Below the pieces are notes generated by a model. That model was given only the letters and a program-made list of their open reading frames with translations, did not search any database and was not told the DNA's origin. 64,000 bases of DNA, from contig NZ_WUTW01000003.1 in the NCBI RefSeq assembly GCF_009831215.1, forward strand, positions 125,325 to 189,324. Reading direction: 5' to 3'. Below are positions 52,061-59,896 of the stretch, one piece after another. The stretch's first letter is position 1. Each line of letters begins with the position of its first letter. The DNA is from Actinomadura rayongensis. Its GTDB lineage: Bacteria > Actinomycetota > Actinomycetes > Streptosporangiales > Streptosporangiaceae. The translations under genes were made by a program, and so were the position numbers.

Positions 52061-52759
52061 ATGACGACGACACTGATCACCGGAGCGAACAAGGGCCTCG
52101 GGTTCGAGACCGCGCGGCGGCTCGTGGCGGCCGGGCACACCGTCCTGCTCGGCAGCCGGGACGCCGAGCGCGGGCGGCGCGCGGCCGAGCGGATCGGCGC
52201 CCGCTCCATCCTGATCGACGTGACCGACGACGCGTCCGTCCAGGACGCCGTGGCGGCTGTGGGCGAGCTGGACGTCCTGGTCAACAACGCGGGCGTCCAG
52301 CGGGAGATGACCGAGGACGGCATCGTCGGCGCGGCCGACCTGACTGCCGACATCATGCGCGACACGTTCGAGACCAACGTGTTCGGCGCCGTCCGCGTCC
52401 TCCACGCGTTCCTCCCGCTGCTGCGGCGGTCGGCGGCGCCGGTGGTGGTCAACGTCAGCAGCGGCCTCGCGTCGCTGGCCACCGTGACGACGCCCGGCCA
52501 CCCGGCGCACGCGTATCCGGGCGTCGCGTACCCGGCGTCGAAGACGGCGCTGAACATGGTCACCGTCCAGTACGCCAAGGCGTTCCCCGAGTTCCGGATC
52601 AACGCCGTTGAACCGGGCTACACGAGCACGGACCTCAACCTGAACCAGGGACACCAGAGCGTCGAGGAGGGCGCCGAGATCATCGTCCGGATGGCGTCGA
52701 TCGGTCGCGAGGGCCCCACCGGCGGCTACTTCGACGCGAACGGAACGCTGCCCTGGTAG
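52061..52759 (+). CDS. Short-chain dehydrogenase/reductase
   Basis: A protein of 232 residues. Cofactor motif TLITGANKGLGFETARRL, the DVLVNNAGV strand, catalytic Ser in VVNVSSGLAS, and the YxxxK as YPASKTALNM. NAD(P)-dependent, substrate unknown. ATG 52061 is preferred over 52040 because the Rossmann strand begins directly after it. Confidence 0.93.
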   Translation: MTTTLITGANKGLGFETARRLVAAGHTVLLGSRDAERGRRAAERIGARSILIDVTDDASVQDAVAAVGELDVLVNNAGVQREMTEDGIVGAADLTADIMRDTFETNVFGAVRVLHAFLPLLRRSAAPVVVNVSSGLASLATVTTPGHPAHAYPGVAYPASKTALNMVTVQYAKAFPEFRINAVEPGYTSTDLNLNQGHQSVEEGAEIIVRMASIGREGPTGGYFDANGTLPW

Positions 52760-52834
52760 GCGCAGCGTCCTCGCGGGACTGGACGCGGTCCCCCGGACGA
52801 GCCTGCGCCACGCCCACAGCTCAGCGAGCGATGT

Positions 52835-53285
52835 CCGGCCTGCCGCAGTGCCCGCGCCCGGACGCCGACGGCCTGCGCGCGGACGCCAACGACGTGCGCG
52901 CGGACGCCGGGGGCCGGTTCGTGGACACCGCAGACGTGCGCGCGACCGCCGGGGGCTGCACGCGAACGCCAAGGACGTGCGCGCGAGCGCCGGGGCCTGC
53001 GCGCGGACACCGCAGACGTGCGCGCGAATGCGGGGGTCCGCGCATGGAGGCCGCAGATGTGCGCGCGGACGCCGACGGCCCGTGCGCGGACGCGCGAGCG
53101 CCGGGGCCTGCGCACAGACGCCGCAGACGCGCGCGCGACCGCCGGAGGTTGCACGCGAACGCCGAGGACGTGCGCGAGCGCCGGGGCCTGCGCGCGGACG
53201 CCGAGGGCCTGTGCGCGAATGTCGGGGCCTGCGCGCGGACGCCGAGGGCCTGTGCGCGGACGCCGAGGGCCAGCGCGACGCAGTG
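52835..53285. repeat. Degenerate 21-24-bp tandem repeats, probably non-coding
   Basis: About 450 bp built of variants of GACGCCGAGGGCCTGTGCGCG. The clearest 21-bp units are at the right end (53195-53275). All frames remain open on both strands because of the period, giving low-complexity peptides, but none has a plausible start or domain. It fills the gap between the SDR stop and the convergent MFS gene stop. Confidence 0.8.
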
Positions 53286-53350
53286 CTTGCCGCCCTGAGC
53301 GCCCGCGCGTCTTCCGCCTGGGCGACCGGCAGGGCGTCGGCTCCGCGACG

Positions 53351-54559
53351 TCATTCGTGCTCGGCGTCGCCCGGACGACCGGGACGCGCACCGTCGCCAC
53401 GCCCGGCTCGCCGGAGCGCGGCCCAGGTCGCCGCCGTGACGGCCAGGCCGCCCGTGCCCGCGACGATGAACGCGGTGCGCGGGGACGTCGCGTCCAGCAG
53501 CAGCCCGCCGCCGATGTAGGAGAGCGCGGCGGCGGCGCCGATCCCGCCGTGGAACGTGCCGAAGACGCGGCCGAGACGGTCGGCGGGGACGGTCCGCTGG
53601 ATCAGCGTGTTCGCCGCGACGTCCATCCCCGCGAGCCCCGCGCCCCGGGCGGCCTGCGCGGCGAACACCGCCCCCGCCGCCCACGCGAAGCCCGTCAGCA
53701 GGTTGCCGAGGCTGCTCACCGCGAACCCGACGGCGAGCAGCGCGGCCCCCGCCGGGACGCGCGCGACCACCGCGTAGCCGACGAACAGCCCGATCCCGAC
53801 GGCGGCCAGCACGATCGCCACCACCGCGTCACCGCCGTGCAGGGAGTCCTGGACCAGGAAGACGAGCGCGACGTCATCGATCCCGTTGAACAGCACGACC
53901 AGCACGAACCCCAGCACGACCGCGCGCAGCAGCGGGCTCGCACGGACGTGCCCGAGCCCCGCACGCGCCGCGCGGAACGGCCCGGCGTCCGACAGCCGCC
54001 GCCGGGGAGCCGCAGGCAGGAAAGCCAGCAGCAAGGCCGAAACCAGGAACGTCCCGACGTCGAGCAGCAGCACGCCCCGGACGCCGAGCAACGGCAGCAA
54101 CCCGGCGGCGACGAGCGGACCGAGCGTCTCGCCCGCGTTGGTGCCGAGACCCACGAGGGCGTTGGCGCGTTCGAGGTCCCGGTCGTCCACCAGAGCGGGC
54201 ACGACGGCCCGGGACGCGGGCTGGAACACCTGCCCCGCGACCGCCCGCACCGCGACGAGCGCCAGCAGCACCGGCAGCGGCGGCAGCCACACGGCGATCA
54301 CGAGCATCACGGCGCCCTGCGTCAGCTCGCACCCGACCATGACCTTCCGCAGGTCGAACCGGTCGCTGACGACCCCGGCCAGCGGTCCGAGCAGCGCGGG
54401 CGCCAGCTCGGCCGCGAGCAGCAGCGACGCGACGGCGAGCGCCCGCCCGGTGCCGGACGCGACGAACAGCAGCAGCGCCACGAGGCTCAGCGCGTCGCCG
54501 AGGAACGAGCACGTCCGGGCGCACCACAGCAGCCGGAAGCCCGGGTTCGTCAGCAGCAC
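53351..54559 (-). CDS. MFS transporter
   Basis: A protein of 402 residues from GTG 54559 with about twelve hydrophobic segments. It begins LLTNPGFRLLWCARTCSFLG and has the motif A-like VVSDRFDLRKVMVG between helices 2 and 3, typical of the MFS-3/enterobactin-exporter-like group. The frame continues to 54634, but those 25 codons have AT-rich third positions and look non-coding. Substrate unknown, probably drug or metabolite efflux. Confidence 0.88.
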   Translation of the reverse strand: MLLTNPGFRLLWCARTCSFLGDALSLVALLLFVASGTGRALAVASLLLAAELAPALLGPLAGVVSDRFDLRKVMVGCELTQGAVMLVIAVWLPPLPVLLALVAVRAVAGQVFQPASRAVVPALVDDRDLERANALVGLGTNAGETLGPLVAAGLLPLLGVRGVLLLDVGTFLVSALLLAFLPAAPRRRLSDAGPFRAARAGLGHVRASPLLRAVVLGFVLVVLFNGIDDVALVFLVQDSLHGGDAVVAIVLAAVGIGLFVGYAVVARVPAGAALLAVGFAVSSLGNLLTGFAWAAGAVFAAQAARGAGLAGMDVAANTLIQRTVPADRLGRVFGTFHGGIGAAAALSYIGGGLLLDATSPRTAFIVAGTGGLAVTAATWAALRRAGRGDGARPGRPGDAEHE

Positions 54560-54668
54560 CCGGCCGACCCTGCCGAACCCCGCCCGACGACGGCAACCGG
54601 ATTTTGAGTAGGAGAGTTGAGCACGCGTACTCACGACCAGAGAACGTCAAAGCGCAACACTGGCGGAC

Positions 54669-54959
54669 ATGGCGACCTCAACGCCGGTCAAGCCGGCCAA
54701 CACCACCGCGTTCCTCGTCCAGGCGGCGATCTCGTTCATCGTGTCCGCCGTGTCCGTCGCCGCCGGGATCGTCTACCTGCCCGTCAACGGCTGGGTGCGG
54801 GCGTTCCTGGCGATCGGCCTGCTCTACGTGATCACCTCGACGTTCACGCTCGCCAAGTGCGTCCGCGACAAGCAGGAGGGCCTGGCGCTCAGCAACCGCG
54901 TCGACCAGGCGCGGCTGGACAAGCTGCTCGCCGAGCACGACGTCTTCGCGACGCCGTGA
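54669..54959 (+). CDS. YiaA/YiaB-family inner membrane protein
   Basis: A protein of 96 residues with two hydrophobic helices (AFLVQAAISFIVSAVSVAAGIVYL and VRAFLAIGLLYVITSTFTLAKCVRD), the YiaAB two-helix domain. A short charged C-terminus follows. Function unknown. It faces the MFS gene divergently across about 110 bp. Confidence 0.85.
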   Translation: MATSTPVKPANTTAFLVQAAISFIVSAVSVAAGIVYLPVNGWVRAFLAIGLLYVITSTFTLAKCVRDKQEGLALSNRVDQARLDKLLAEHDVFATP

Positions 54960-54963
54960 ACCC

Positions 54964-55287
54964 TCACTTCAGCGGGTCATGGCCCCAGTTCATCAGCGAG
55001 TAGCGCCAGCGGGTGTCCCGGACGTCCCCGGACGGCCGCTGCGCGAGATGCCGGTGCACGTACCCGACGACCTTGTTCATGTGCGCGTAGTCGTCGTCGG
55101 TGCGCTCGGCCTTCCGCTTGCGCAGCAGGTCGATGATGCGGCGGCCGGACGCGTGCCCGACCGACTCGCCGCCGCCGTCCTTCTGCCCGACGGCCCGGGA
55201 CTCACCCGTGTCAAGCCACCGTTCCAGTTCTTTGGGCGTCATATTGACGGCCTTGCCGAACTCGTCCGCCACCGTGCGTTGGTCCAT
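54964..55287 (-). CDS. DUF3140 family protein
   Basis: A protein of 107 residues: EFGKAVNMTPKELERWLDTG, then SGRRIIDLLRKRKAERTDDDYAHMNKVVGYVHRHLAQRP. This is the DUF3140 layout, a small basic cytoplasmic protein of unknown function, possibly DNA-associated. It is convergent with the YiaAB gene, with 4 bp between stops. Confidence 0.85.
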   Translation of the reverse strand: MDQRTVADEFGKAVNMTPKELERWLDTGESRAVGQKDGGGESVGHASGRRIIDLLRKRKAERTDDDYAHMNKVVGYVHRHLAQRPSGDVRDTRWRYSLMNWGHDPLK

Positions 55288-55321
55288 GGGCCTCGCGATA
55301 CCCGATGACCTGGGCGGATAG

Positions 55322-56575
55322 TCATGCCGCTGCGGGTTCGGGCGCCACGGGAACGACCGGCGCGACCGCGTCCCGCTCGGGCCGGACGGTCAGCGCCGCC
55401 ACCGCCCCGCCCGCCAGCAGCAGCCCGGCCGCGAGGTCGAACGCCGCCGAGAAGCCCGAATTGTCCACGAGGACCCCCGTCACGACGGGCGCGAGGACGC
55501 TCGCCGTCGCCGCCACCGCGTAGGACGCGCCGAGCGCCGCGCCCCGCTGCCCCGGCGGGCACACCCGGGCCAGCGCGGCGTTCGTCAGCGGCGCCTGCGC
55601 GCCGCCCGCCGAGAACGCGACGGCCAGCAGCGGCAGCATCAGCGCGACCGGCCCGACCCGCGTCATGCCGAGCATGCACACCCCGGCGACGGCCGCGACC
55701 GCCGCGCCGAGCAGCCCCTGCGCCGCGCGGTGCGAGACGCCGCGCCGGATGAGCCGCTGCGCGAGCGTCCCGGTGACGAGGACGAACACGATCCCGACCA
55801 CGCTCGGCAGCCCGATCACCCCGCTGACGGCCGCGTCGCTGAACCCGGCGTCGTCCTTGAGGTACGTGGGGATCCAGGTGAGCCCGAGCGCCAGCGACCA
55901 CATGACGGCGAAGGACGCGAACGTCCCGCCGAGCCACGTCCCGGTCAGCAGGACGCGCCGGTACGGGACGCGCGGCGACTCCTCCGGCTTCTCGCGCGCG
56001 CTGTACGGCCCCTCGGCGCCGCGCCGCAGCCAGAGCGGCAGCCACAGCACGCCCGCGAGGCCGAGCACGCCGAACGCGGCGCGCCAGCCGAGCGTCCCGG
56101 TGACGGCGAGGATCAGCGGCCCGCCGAGGATCGCGCCCGCCGCGCCGCCCACCGAGATCAGCGCGGACGGCAGCGACCGGCGCTCGACCGGATACCAGGT
56201 GAAGACGGTGTGGTTGGCCAGCGGGAAGGCCGGGCCCTCCCCCGCGCCGAGCACGACGCGGGTCGCCACCAGCAGCCCGAACCCGGCGGCGGGCGCAAGG
56301 ACGGCGAGCTGCGCGGCCGACCACACGACGACCAGCGCGGCCAGCAGCGGACGCGCGCGCAGCCGGTCGCCGAGGAACCCGACGCCGAGCGAGGAGAGGC
56401 TGAACAGCAGGTAGAAGGCGCCCGCCATCGCCCCGAACCGCGTCCCCGACAGGTGCAGGTCGTCGCGGATCGGGTCGGCGACGAGCCCGAGGACCGCCTT
56501 GTCGGCGAAGTTGACGGCCATGAACACCATCAGCAGGACGAGCACCGCCCGTCCGCCGCCGCGCGGCTCGTCCAC
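55322..56575 (-). CDS. MFS transporter, ACS (anion:cation symporter)-like
   Basis: A protein of 417 residues from GTG 56575, seven bases after GAGAGGAG. Twelve hydrophobic segments. The N-terminal pattern VFMAVNFADKAVLGLVADPI and the loop GFLGDRLRARPLL match the phthalate/tartrate permease group. Uptake of an organic anion is plausible. The frame extends to a TTG at 56632, but the ribosome-binding site favours 56575. Confidence 0.88.
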   Translation of the reverse strand: MDEPRGGGRAVLVLLMVFMAVNFADKAVLGLVADPIRDDLHLSGTRFGAMAGAFYLLFSLSSLGVGFLGDRLRARPLLAALVVVWSAAQLAVLAPAAGFGLLVATRVVLGAGEGPAFPLANHTVFTWYPVERRSLPSALISVGGAAGAILGGPLILAVTGTLGWRAAFGVLGLAGVLWLPLWLRRGAEGPYSAREKPEESPRVPYRRVLLTGTWLGGTFASFAVMWSLALGLTWIPTYLKDDAGFSDAAVSGVIGLPSVVGIVFVLVTGTLAQRLIRRGVSHRAAQGLLGAAVAAVAGVCMLGMTRVGPVALMLPLLAVAFSAGGAQAPLTNAALARVCPPGQRGAALGASYAVAATASVLAPVVTGVLVDNSGFSAAFDLAAGLLLAGGAVAALTVRPERDAVAPVVPVAPEPAAA

Positions 56576-56713
56576 CGGCGCGCTCCTCTCGCCACGGGGT
56601 CCGTCGGACGCCACCGTGCCGCGCGCGCCCAAAGCGCGGCTTAGGCCGGGGTCGCCGGACGCCTTCCCTGGTAGGCTCGGCAGCGTTCCGGGCGCCGCGG
56701 CGCCCGAGGTCGA

Positions 56714-56787
56714 CGGGCTGTAGCGCAGCTTGGCAGCGCGCCGCGTTTGGGTCGCGGAGGCCGGGAGTTCAAATCTCCCCAGCCCGA
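56714..56787 (+). tRNA. tRNA-Pro (anticodon TGG)
   Basis: The acceptor CGGGCTG pairs with CAGCCCG, the D-arm is GCGCAGCTTGGCAGCGC, the anticodon stem CCGCG/CGCGG carries the loop TTTGGGT (TGG), and the T-arm is GGGAGTTCAAATCTCCC. Discriminator A and an encoded CCA (56788-56790) follow. No duplicated 3' end was seen nearby, so I see no integration here. Confidence 0.97.
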
Positions 56788-56888
56788 CCAGGAAAAGCCC
56801 CGGTCACGGGCGGCGTGCCGCGCGAGGCCCGGGCCCGTGAGCCCCCGATCGTGGTCCCCGACGGTTTCCGCGGCTCGGGGAGGAAGCG

Positions 56889-57563
56889 GTGCGGACGGTG
56901 CTGGCGGCGGGGGCCGCGCTGGCGGTCACGGCGACGGCGGGCGCCGACCCGAAGGATCCGGTGGTCACGGTGGGTCCGCCCGTGGTGCGGCTGGTGCCCG
57001 GCACGAGCGCCCCGGTGACGGTCGCTGTCGACTTCGGGACGTGCATGGACGAAACCCTCATCGAGGTCGAAGCCGCCGAGGGCCACGGCTATGACTACGT
57101 GTCGTCCGGGGAACGGATCAATGGCCGCGCGACCGCGTCCTTCGCCTTCGACGGCATCGAGACGCGCGGCCGGTGGACGGTCGCGGTCAGCGGCAGCGCC
57201 TGCGGCACGTCGACGCCGGTGCGGCGGGAGGCGGCGGCTTCCTTCGAGGTCAAGCGGGACGCCCGGATCACGGGGTTCGGCGTCCGGACGCGCGGCCCGG
57301 CGGCCGAGGTCGCCGGACGGCTGACGCGGCTGGACCCGTGGGCGAACCGGTACGTCCCGTACGGCGGGGCGCGCGTTCAGGTGGAGTCGCGCCCGAGCGG
57401 GACGAAACCCTGGACCGTCCGCGACACGACTGTCACCACGCGAAACGGGCGCTTCTCAGTGCGCGTGCCCGGGACGGCGGACGGCGCGTGGCGCGCGGTG
57501 TTCCCCGGCACCCGCCACCACGCCGACGCGACCGGCGAGGCCGACCGCGTCGCGGCGCACTGA
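56889..57563 (+). CDS. Hypothetical secreted protein
   Basis: A protein of 224 residues from GTG 56889, with GGGGAGGAAGC just before it. Signal peptide (VLAAGAALAVTATAGA). The mature part is beta-rich: two repeated sandwich-like regions with a Cys pair in the first (FGTCMDE, GSACGTS), the second (ARVQVESRPSGTKPWTVRDT) resembling Ig-like secreted actinobacterial proteins. Function unknown. Confidence 0.75.
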   Translation: MRTVLAAGAALAVTATAGADPKDPVVTVGPPVVRLVPGTSAPVTVAVDFGTCMDETLIEVEAAEGHGYDYVSSGERINGRATASFAFDGIETRGRWTVAVSGSACGTSTPVRREAAASFEVKRDARITGFGVRTRGPAAEVAGRLTRLDPWANRYVPYGGARVQVESRPSGTKPWTVRDTTVTTRNGRFSVRVPGTADGAWRAVFPGTRHHADATGEADRVAAH

Positions 57564-57589
57564 GCACCGGTCACCGGCTCCGACAGACG

Positions 57590-58090
57590 CAGCGCCCGAC
57601 CACGGCGGCCTGAGCCCGTCACCGGACACCAGCCCCGACAGGCGCAGCGCCAAGTCGCGTCGGGGCGGGCTGAGCGCCGATCACCCCGGTAGGCGCAGCC
57701 CCAGGTCGCGGCGCGGCGCGCTGAGCGCCGGTCACCCCGACAGGCGCAGCGCCAGACCGGGTCGCGGCGCGCTGAGCCCCGATCACCCCGACAAGCGCAC
57801 CGCCAGGTGCGACACGGCGCGCCGAGCGCCGATTACCCCGGCAGGCGCAGCGCGAGACCGGGTCGCGGCGGGCTGAGCGCCGGTCACTTCGGTAGGCGCA
57901 GCGCCAGGGTGCCGCGCGCTGAGCGCTGATCACCGGGACAGCAACCCCGACAGGGGCGACGCCAGGTCGCGGCGGGGCGGGCTGAGCGCCGGTCGCCCCG
58001 GTAGGCGCAACGGCAGGGCGCGCTGCGGCGGGCCGCGCGTCCGTCACCGGAACACCAGCCCGGACAGGCGCAGCGCCAGGTCGCGGCGGG
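57590..58090. repeat. 51-bp tandem repeat derived from the monooxygenase 3' end
   Basis: About nine diverged units with 51-bp spacing (the GGCGCAGC element recurs at about 57641, 57692, 57743, 57794, 57844 and 57895). The last unit overlaps the 3' end of the FAD monooxygenase gene, where it encodes RRDLALRLSGLVF on the minus strand. The array therefore looks like repeated duplication of a gene end past its stop codon. Confidence 0.85.
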
Positions 58091-59189
58091 CGGCGGGCAC
58101 GTGTCCGGCGGCCCGCAGCAGCAGGTTGCGGACGGGCCGGACGCGCGGCCCGACGGTCGCGAGCCGCGTCAGCCGGTCCGCCAGCCGGACGACCTGCTCG
58201 GCGACGGGACGGCGCGTGGCGGCGTAGGCGTCCAGCGGCGCGTCGTCGCCGGTGGTGAGCGCGGTGTGCAGCGCGTCCGCGAGGGCCACGGCGTCCTGGA
58301 TGCCGGTGTTCATGCCCTGCCCGCCCGCCGGGCTGTGGACGTGCGCGGCGTCGCCCGCGAGCAGGATCCGCCCGTTGCGGTACCGGTCGGCGACGCGGTG
58401 GTGGACGCGGAACCGCGAACTCCACACGACGTCCTCGACGACGGCGCGGGTGCGGCGCGGGCCCCGCTCGTCCAGCAGGGCCTGGACGAACGCGGCGTCG
58501 GGGCGCTCGGGCGCGGCGTCCACCGTCGCGACGATGCGGTGGGTGCCGCCGGGCAGGGGCGCGACGACGACCATCCCGGCGGTGGCGAAGTAGAGGACGA
58601 CCTCGTCGGCGGGCAGCGCGCCGCCGCGCAGCCGGACGTCGGCGAGCACGAACGACTCGGCGTAGTCGCCGCCCCCGAACCCGATCCCGGCCCGGTCGCG
58701 GACGGTGCTGTGCATCCCGTCGGCGCCGACGACGTACTGCGCGCGGATCGGGTCGTACCCGGCGAACTCGGCGGTGATCCCGGCGGCGTCCTCGGTGAGC
58801 GCGGTGAGCCGGACGGGCCGCAGCACGCGTCCGCCGAGGTCGGTGAAGCGGCGCAGCAGGACGGCCTCGGTCTCGGCCTGCGACAGCATCAGCGTGTAGG
58901 GGAAGGCGGTGGGCAGGCCGCCGAACGGGACGGCCACGAGGATCCGGTCCCGGTCGCGGACGGTGAACCGGCCCGCCTTGATGCCGCGCGCGACGAGCTC
59001 CTCGGTGACGCCGAGCGGCCGGAGGACCTCCAGGCTGCGGGCGTGGACGACGGCGGCGCGGGAGGTGTTTGCGCCCTCGGCGGCGGCGTCCACGACGGTC
59101 ACGTCGTGTCCGGCGCGGGTGAGCGCGACGGCGGCGGTGAGGCCGGTGGGGCCGGCTCCGACGATGAGGATCCCGGTCTGCTCGGTCAT
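58044..59189 (-). CDS. FAD-dependent monooxygenase, PheA/TfdB family
   Basis: A class A flavoprotein hydroxylase of 381 residues. FAD-binding GILIVGAGPTGLTAAVALTRAGHDVTVVD at the N-terminus, the DG motif VVGADGMHSTVR, and the GD motif ILLAGDAAHVHSPAGGQGMNTGIQDAVALA. The C-terminal thioredoxin-like domain of phenol hydroxylases is missing, so it is a short form. ATG 59189 follows GGAGGACGCC. It is divergent from a tetR gene with an operator array between; substrate-induced derepression is likely. Confidence 0.92.
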   Translation of the reverse strand: MTEQTGILIVGAGPTGLTAAVALTRAGHDVTVVDAAAEGANTSRAAVVHARSLEVLRPLGVTEELVARGIKAGRFTVRDRDRILVAVPFGGLPTAFPYTLMLSQAETEAVLLRRFTDLGGRVLRPVRLTALTEDAAGITAEFAGYDPIRAQYVVGADGMHSTVRDRAGIGFGGGDYAESFVLADVRLRGGALPADEVVLYFATAGMVVVAPLPGGTHRIVATVDAAPERPDAAFVQALLDERGPRRTRAVVEDVVWSSRFRVHHRVADRYRNGRILLAGDAAHVHSPAGGQGMNTGIQDAVALADALHTALTTGDDAPLDAYAATRRPVAEQVVRLADRLTRLATVGPRVRPVRNLLLRAAGHVPAARRDLALRLSGLVFR

Positions 59190-59210
59190 GGCGTCCTCCA
59201 TGTCAACGTT

Positions 59211-59294
59211 TGTTGGCCAACGGCCGTTGGCCAACAGCATGAGCCGGGGCGGCCCGCGATGTCAACACTTGTTGGCCAACGTTTGTTGGCCTAC
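59211..59294. promoter_or_regulatory. TetR operator array
   Basis: A perfect 26-bp palindrome at 59211-59236 holds two copies of GTTGGCCAAC. A third copy lies at 59271-59280 and a one-mismatch fourth (GTTGGCCTAC) at 59285-59294, directly before the tetR start. The array spans the divergent promoters of the monooxygenase and tetR genes. Confidence 0.85.
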
Positions 59295-59304
59295 GATGCG
59301 GCGC

Positions 59305-59856
59305 ATGAGAAGGACATCCGAGGAGACCCGGGGCGTGATCCTCGCCGCCGCCCGCAGCCGCTTCGCCAGCGACGGCTACGACCGCGCGACGATCCGCGCC
59401 ATCGCCGCCGACGCGCGCATCGACCCGTCGATGGTCATGCGCTACTTCGGCAGCAAGCAGGGCCTCTTCGCCGCCGCCGCCGACCTGGACCTGCGGCTCC
59501 CCGACCTCGCCGCCGCGCCGCGCGCCGAGGCCGGCCGCGTCCTCGCCGCCCACCTCCTGGACCTGTGGGACGACGACGAGGACCTGCGCATCCTGCTGCG
59601 CACGGCCATGACGGACGAGGGCGTCGCCGAGCGCGTCCGAGGCGTCCTCGCGGCCCAACTCGTCCCGGCCGTGGCGGCGGTCACCCCCGACCCCGCGACG
59701 GCCGCACCGCGCGCGGGAATGACCGCGTCCCAAGCACTCGGCTTCGCCCTCTGCCGCCACGTCCTGCGCCTGCCCCCGGTCGTCGCGCTCACCCGAGACG
59801 AGGCCGTGGCCTGGCTCGCCCCAACCTTCCAGCGCTACCTAACCGGCCCCCTCTAA
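59305..59856 (+). CDS. TetR-family regulator
   Basis: A protein of 183 residues. N-terminal HTH: TRGVILAAARSRFASDGYDRATIRAIAADARIDPSMVMRYFGSKQGLFAAA. The C-terminus (LLRTAMTDEGVAERVRGVLA ... CRHVLRLPPVVALTRDEAVAWLAPTFQRYL) matches the common TetR_C domain of actinobacteria. ATG 59305 was chosen; ATG 59296 is in frame. It probably represses itself and the divergent monooxygenase. Confidence 0.93.
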   Translation: MRRTSEETRGVILAAARSRFASDGYDRATIRAIAADARIDPSMVMRYFGSKQGLFAAAADLDLRLPDLAAAPRAEAGRVLAAHLLDLWDDDEDLRILLRTAMTDEGVAERVRGVLAAQLVPAVAAVTPDPATAAPRAGMTASQALGFALCRHVLRLPPVVALTRDEAVAWLAPTFQRYLTGPL

Positions 59857-59896
59857 CCGGCTCGCACTGACGCCGACGGATACGCCGCCGTCGCGC

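Noticed and set aside
52726-53684. Long minus-strand frames with GVRAQAL-type repeats
   Set aside because: They follow from the 21-bp DNA period, lack starts and domains, and overlap the end of the convergent MFS gene.
56714-56790. tRNA-Pro as a second integration site
   Set aside because: No copy of its 3' end or integrase was found in the following 7 kb.
57619-58425. 268-codon minus-strand frame over the 51-bp repeats
   Set aside because: It is a shadow of the repeat array and of the monooxygenase gene in another frame.
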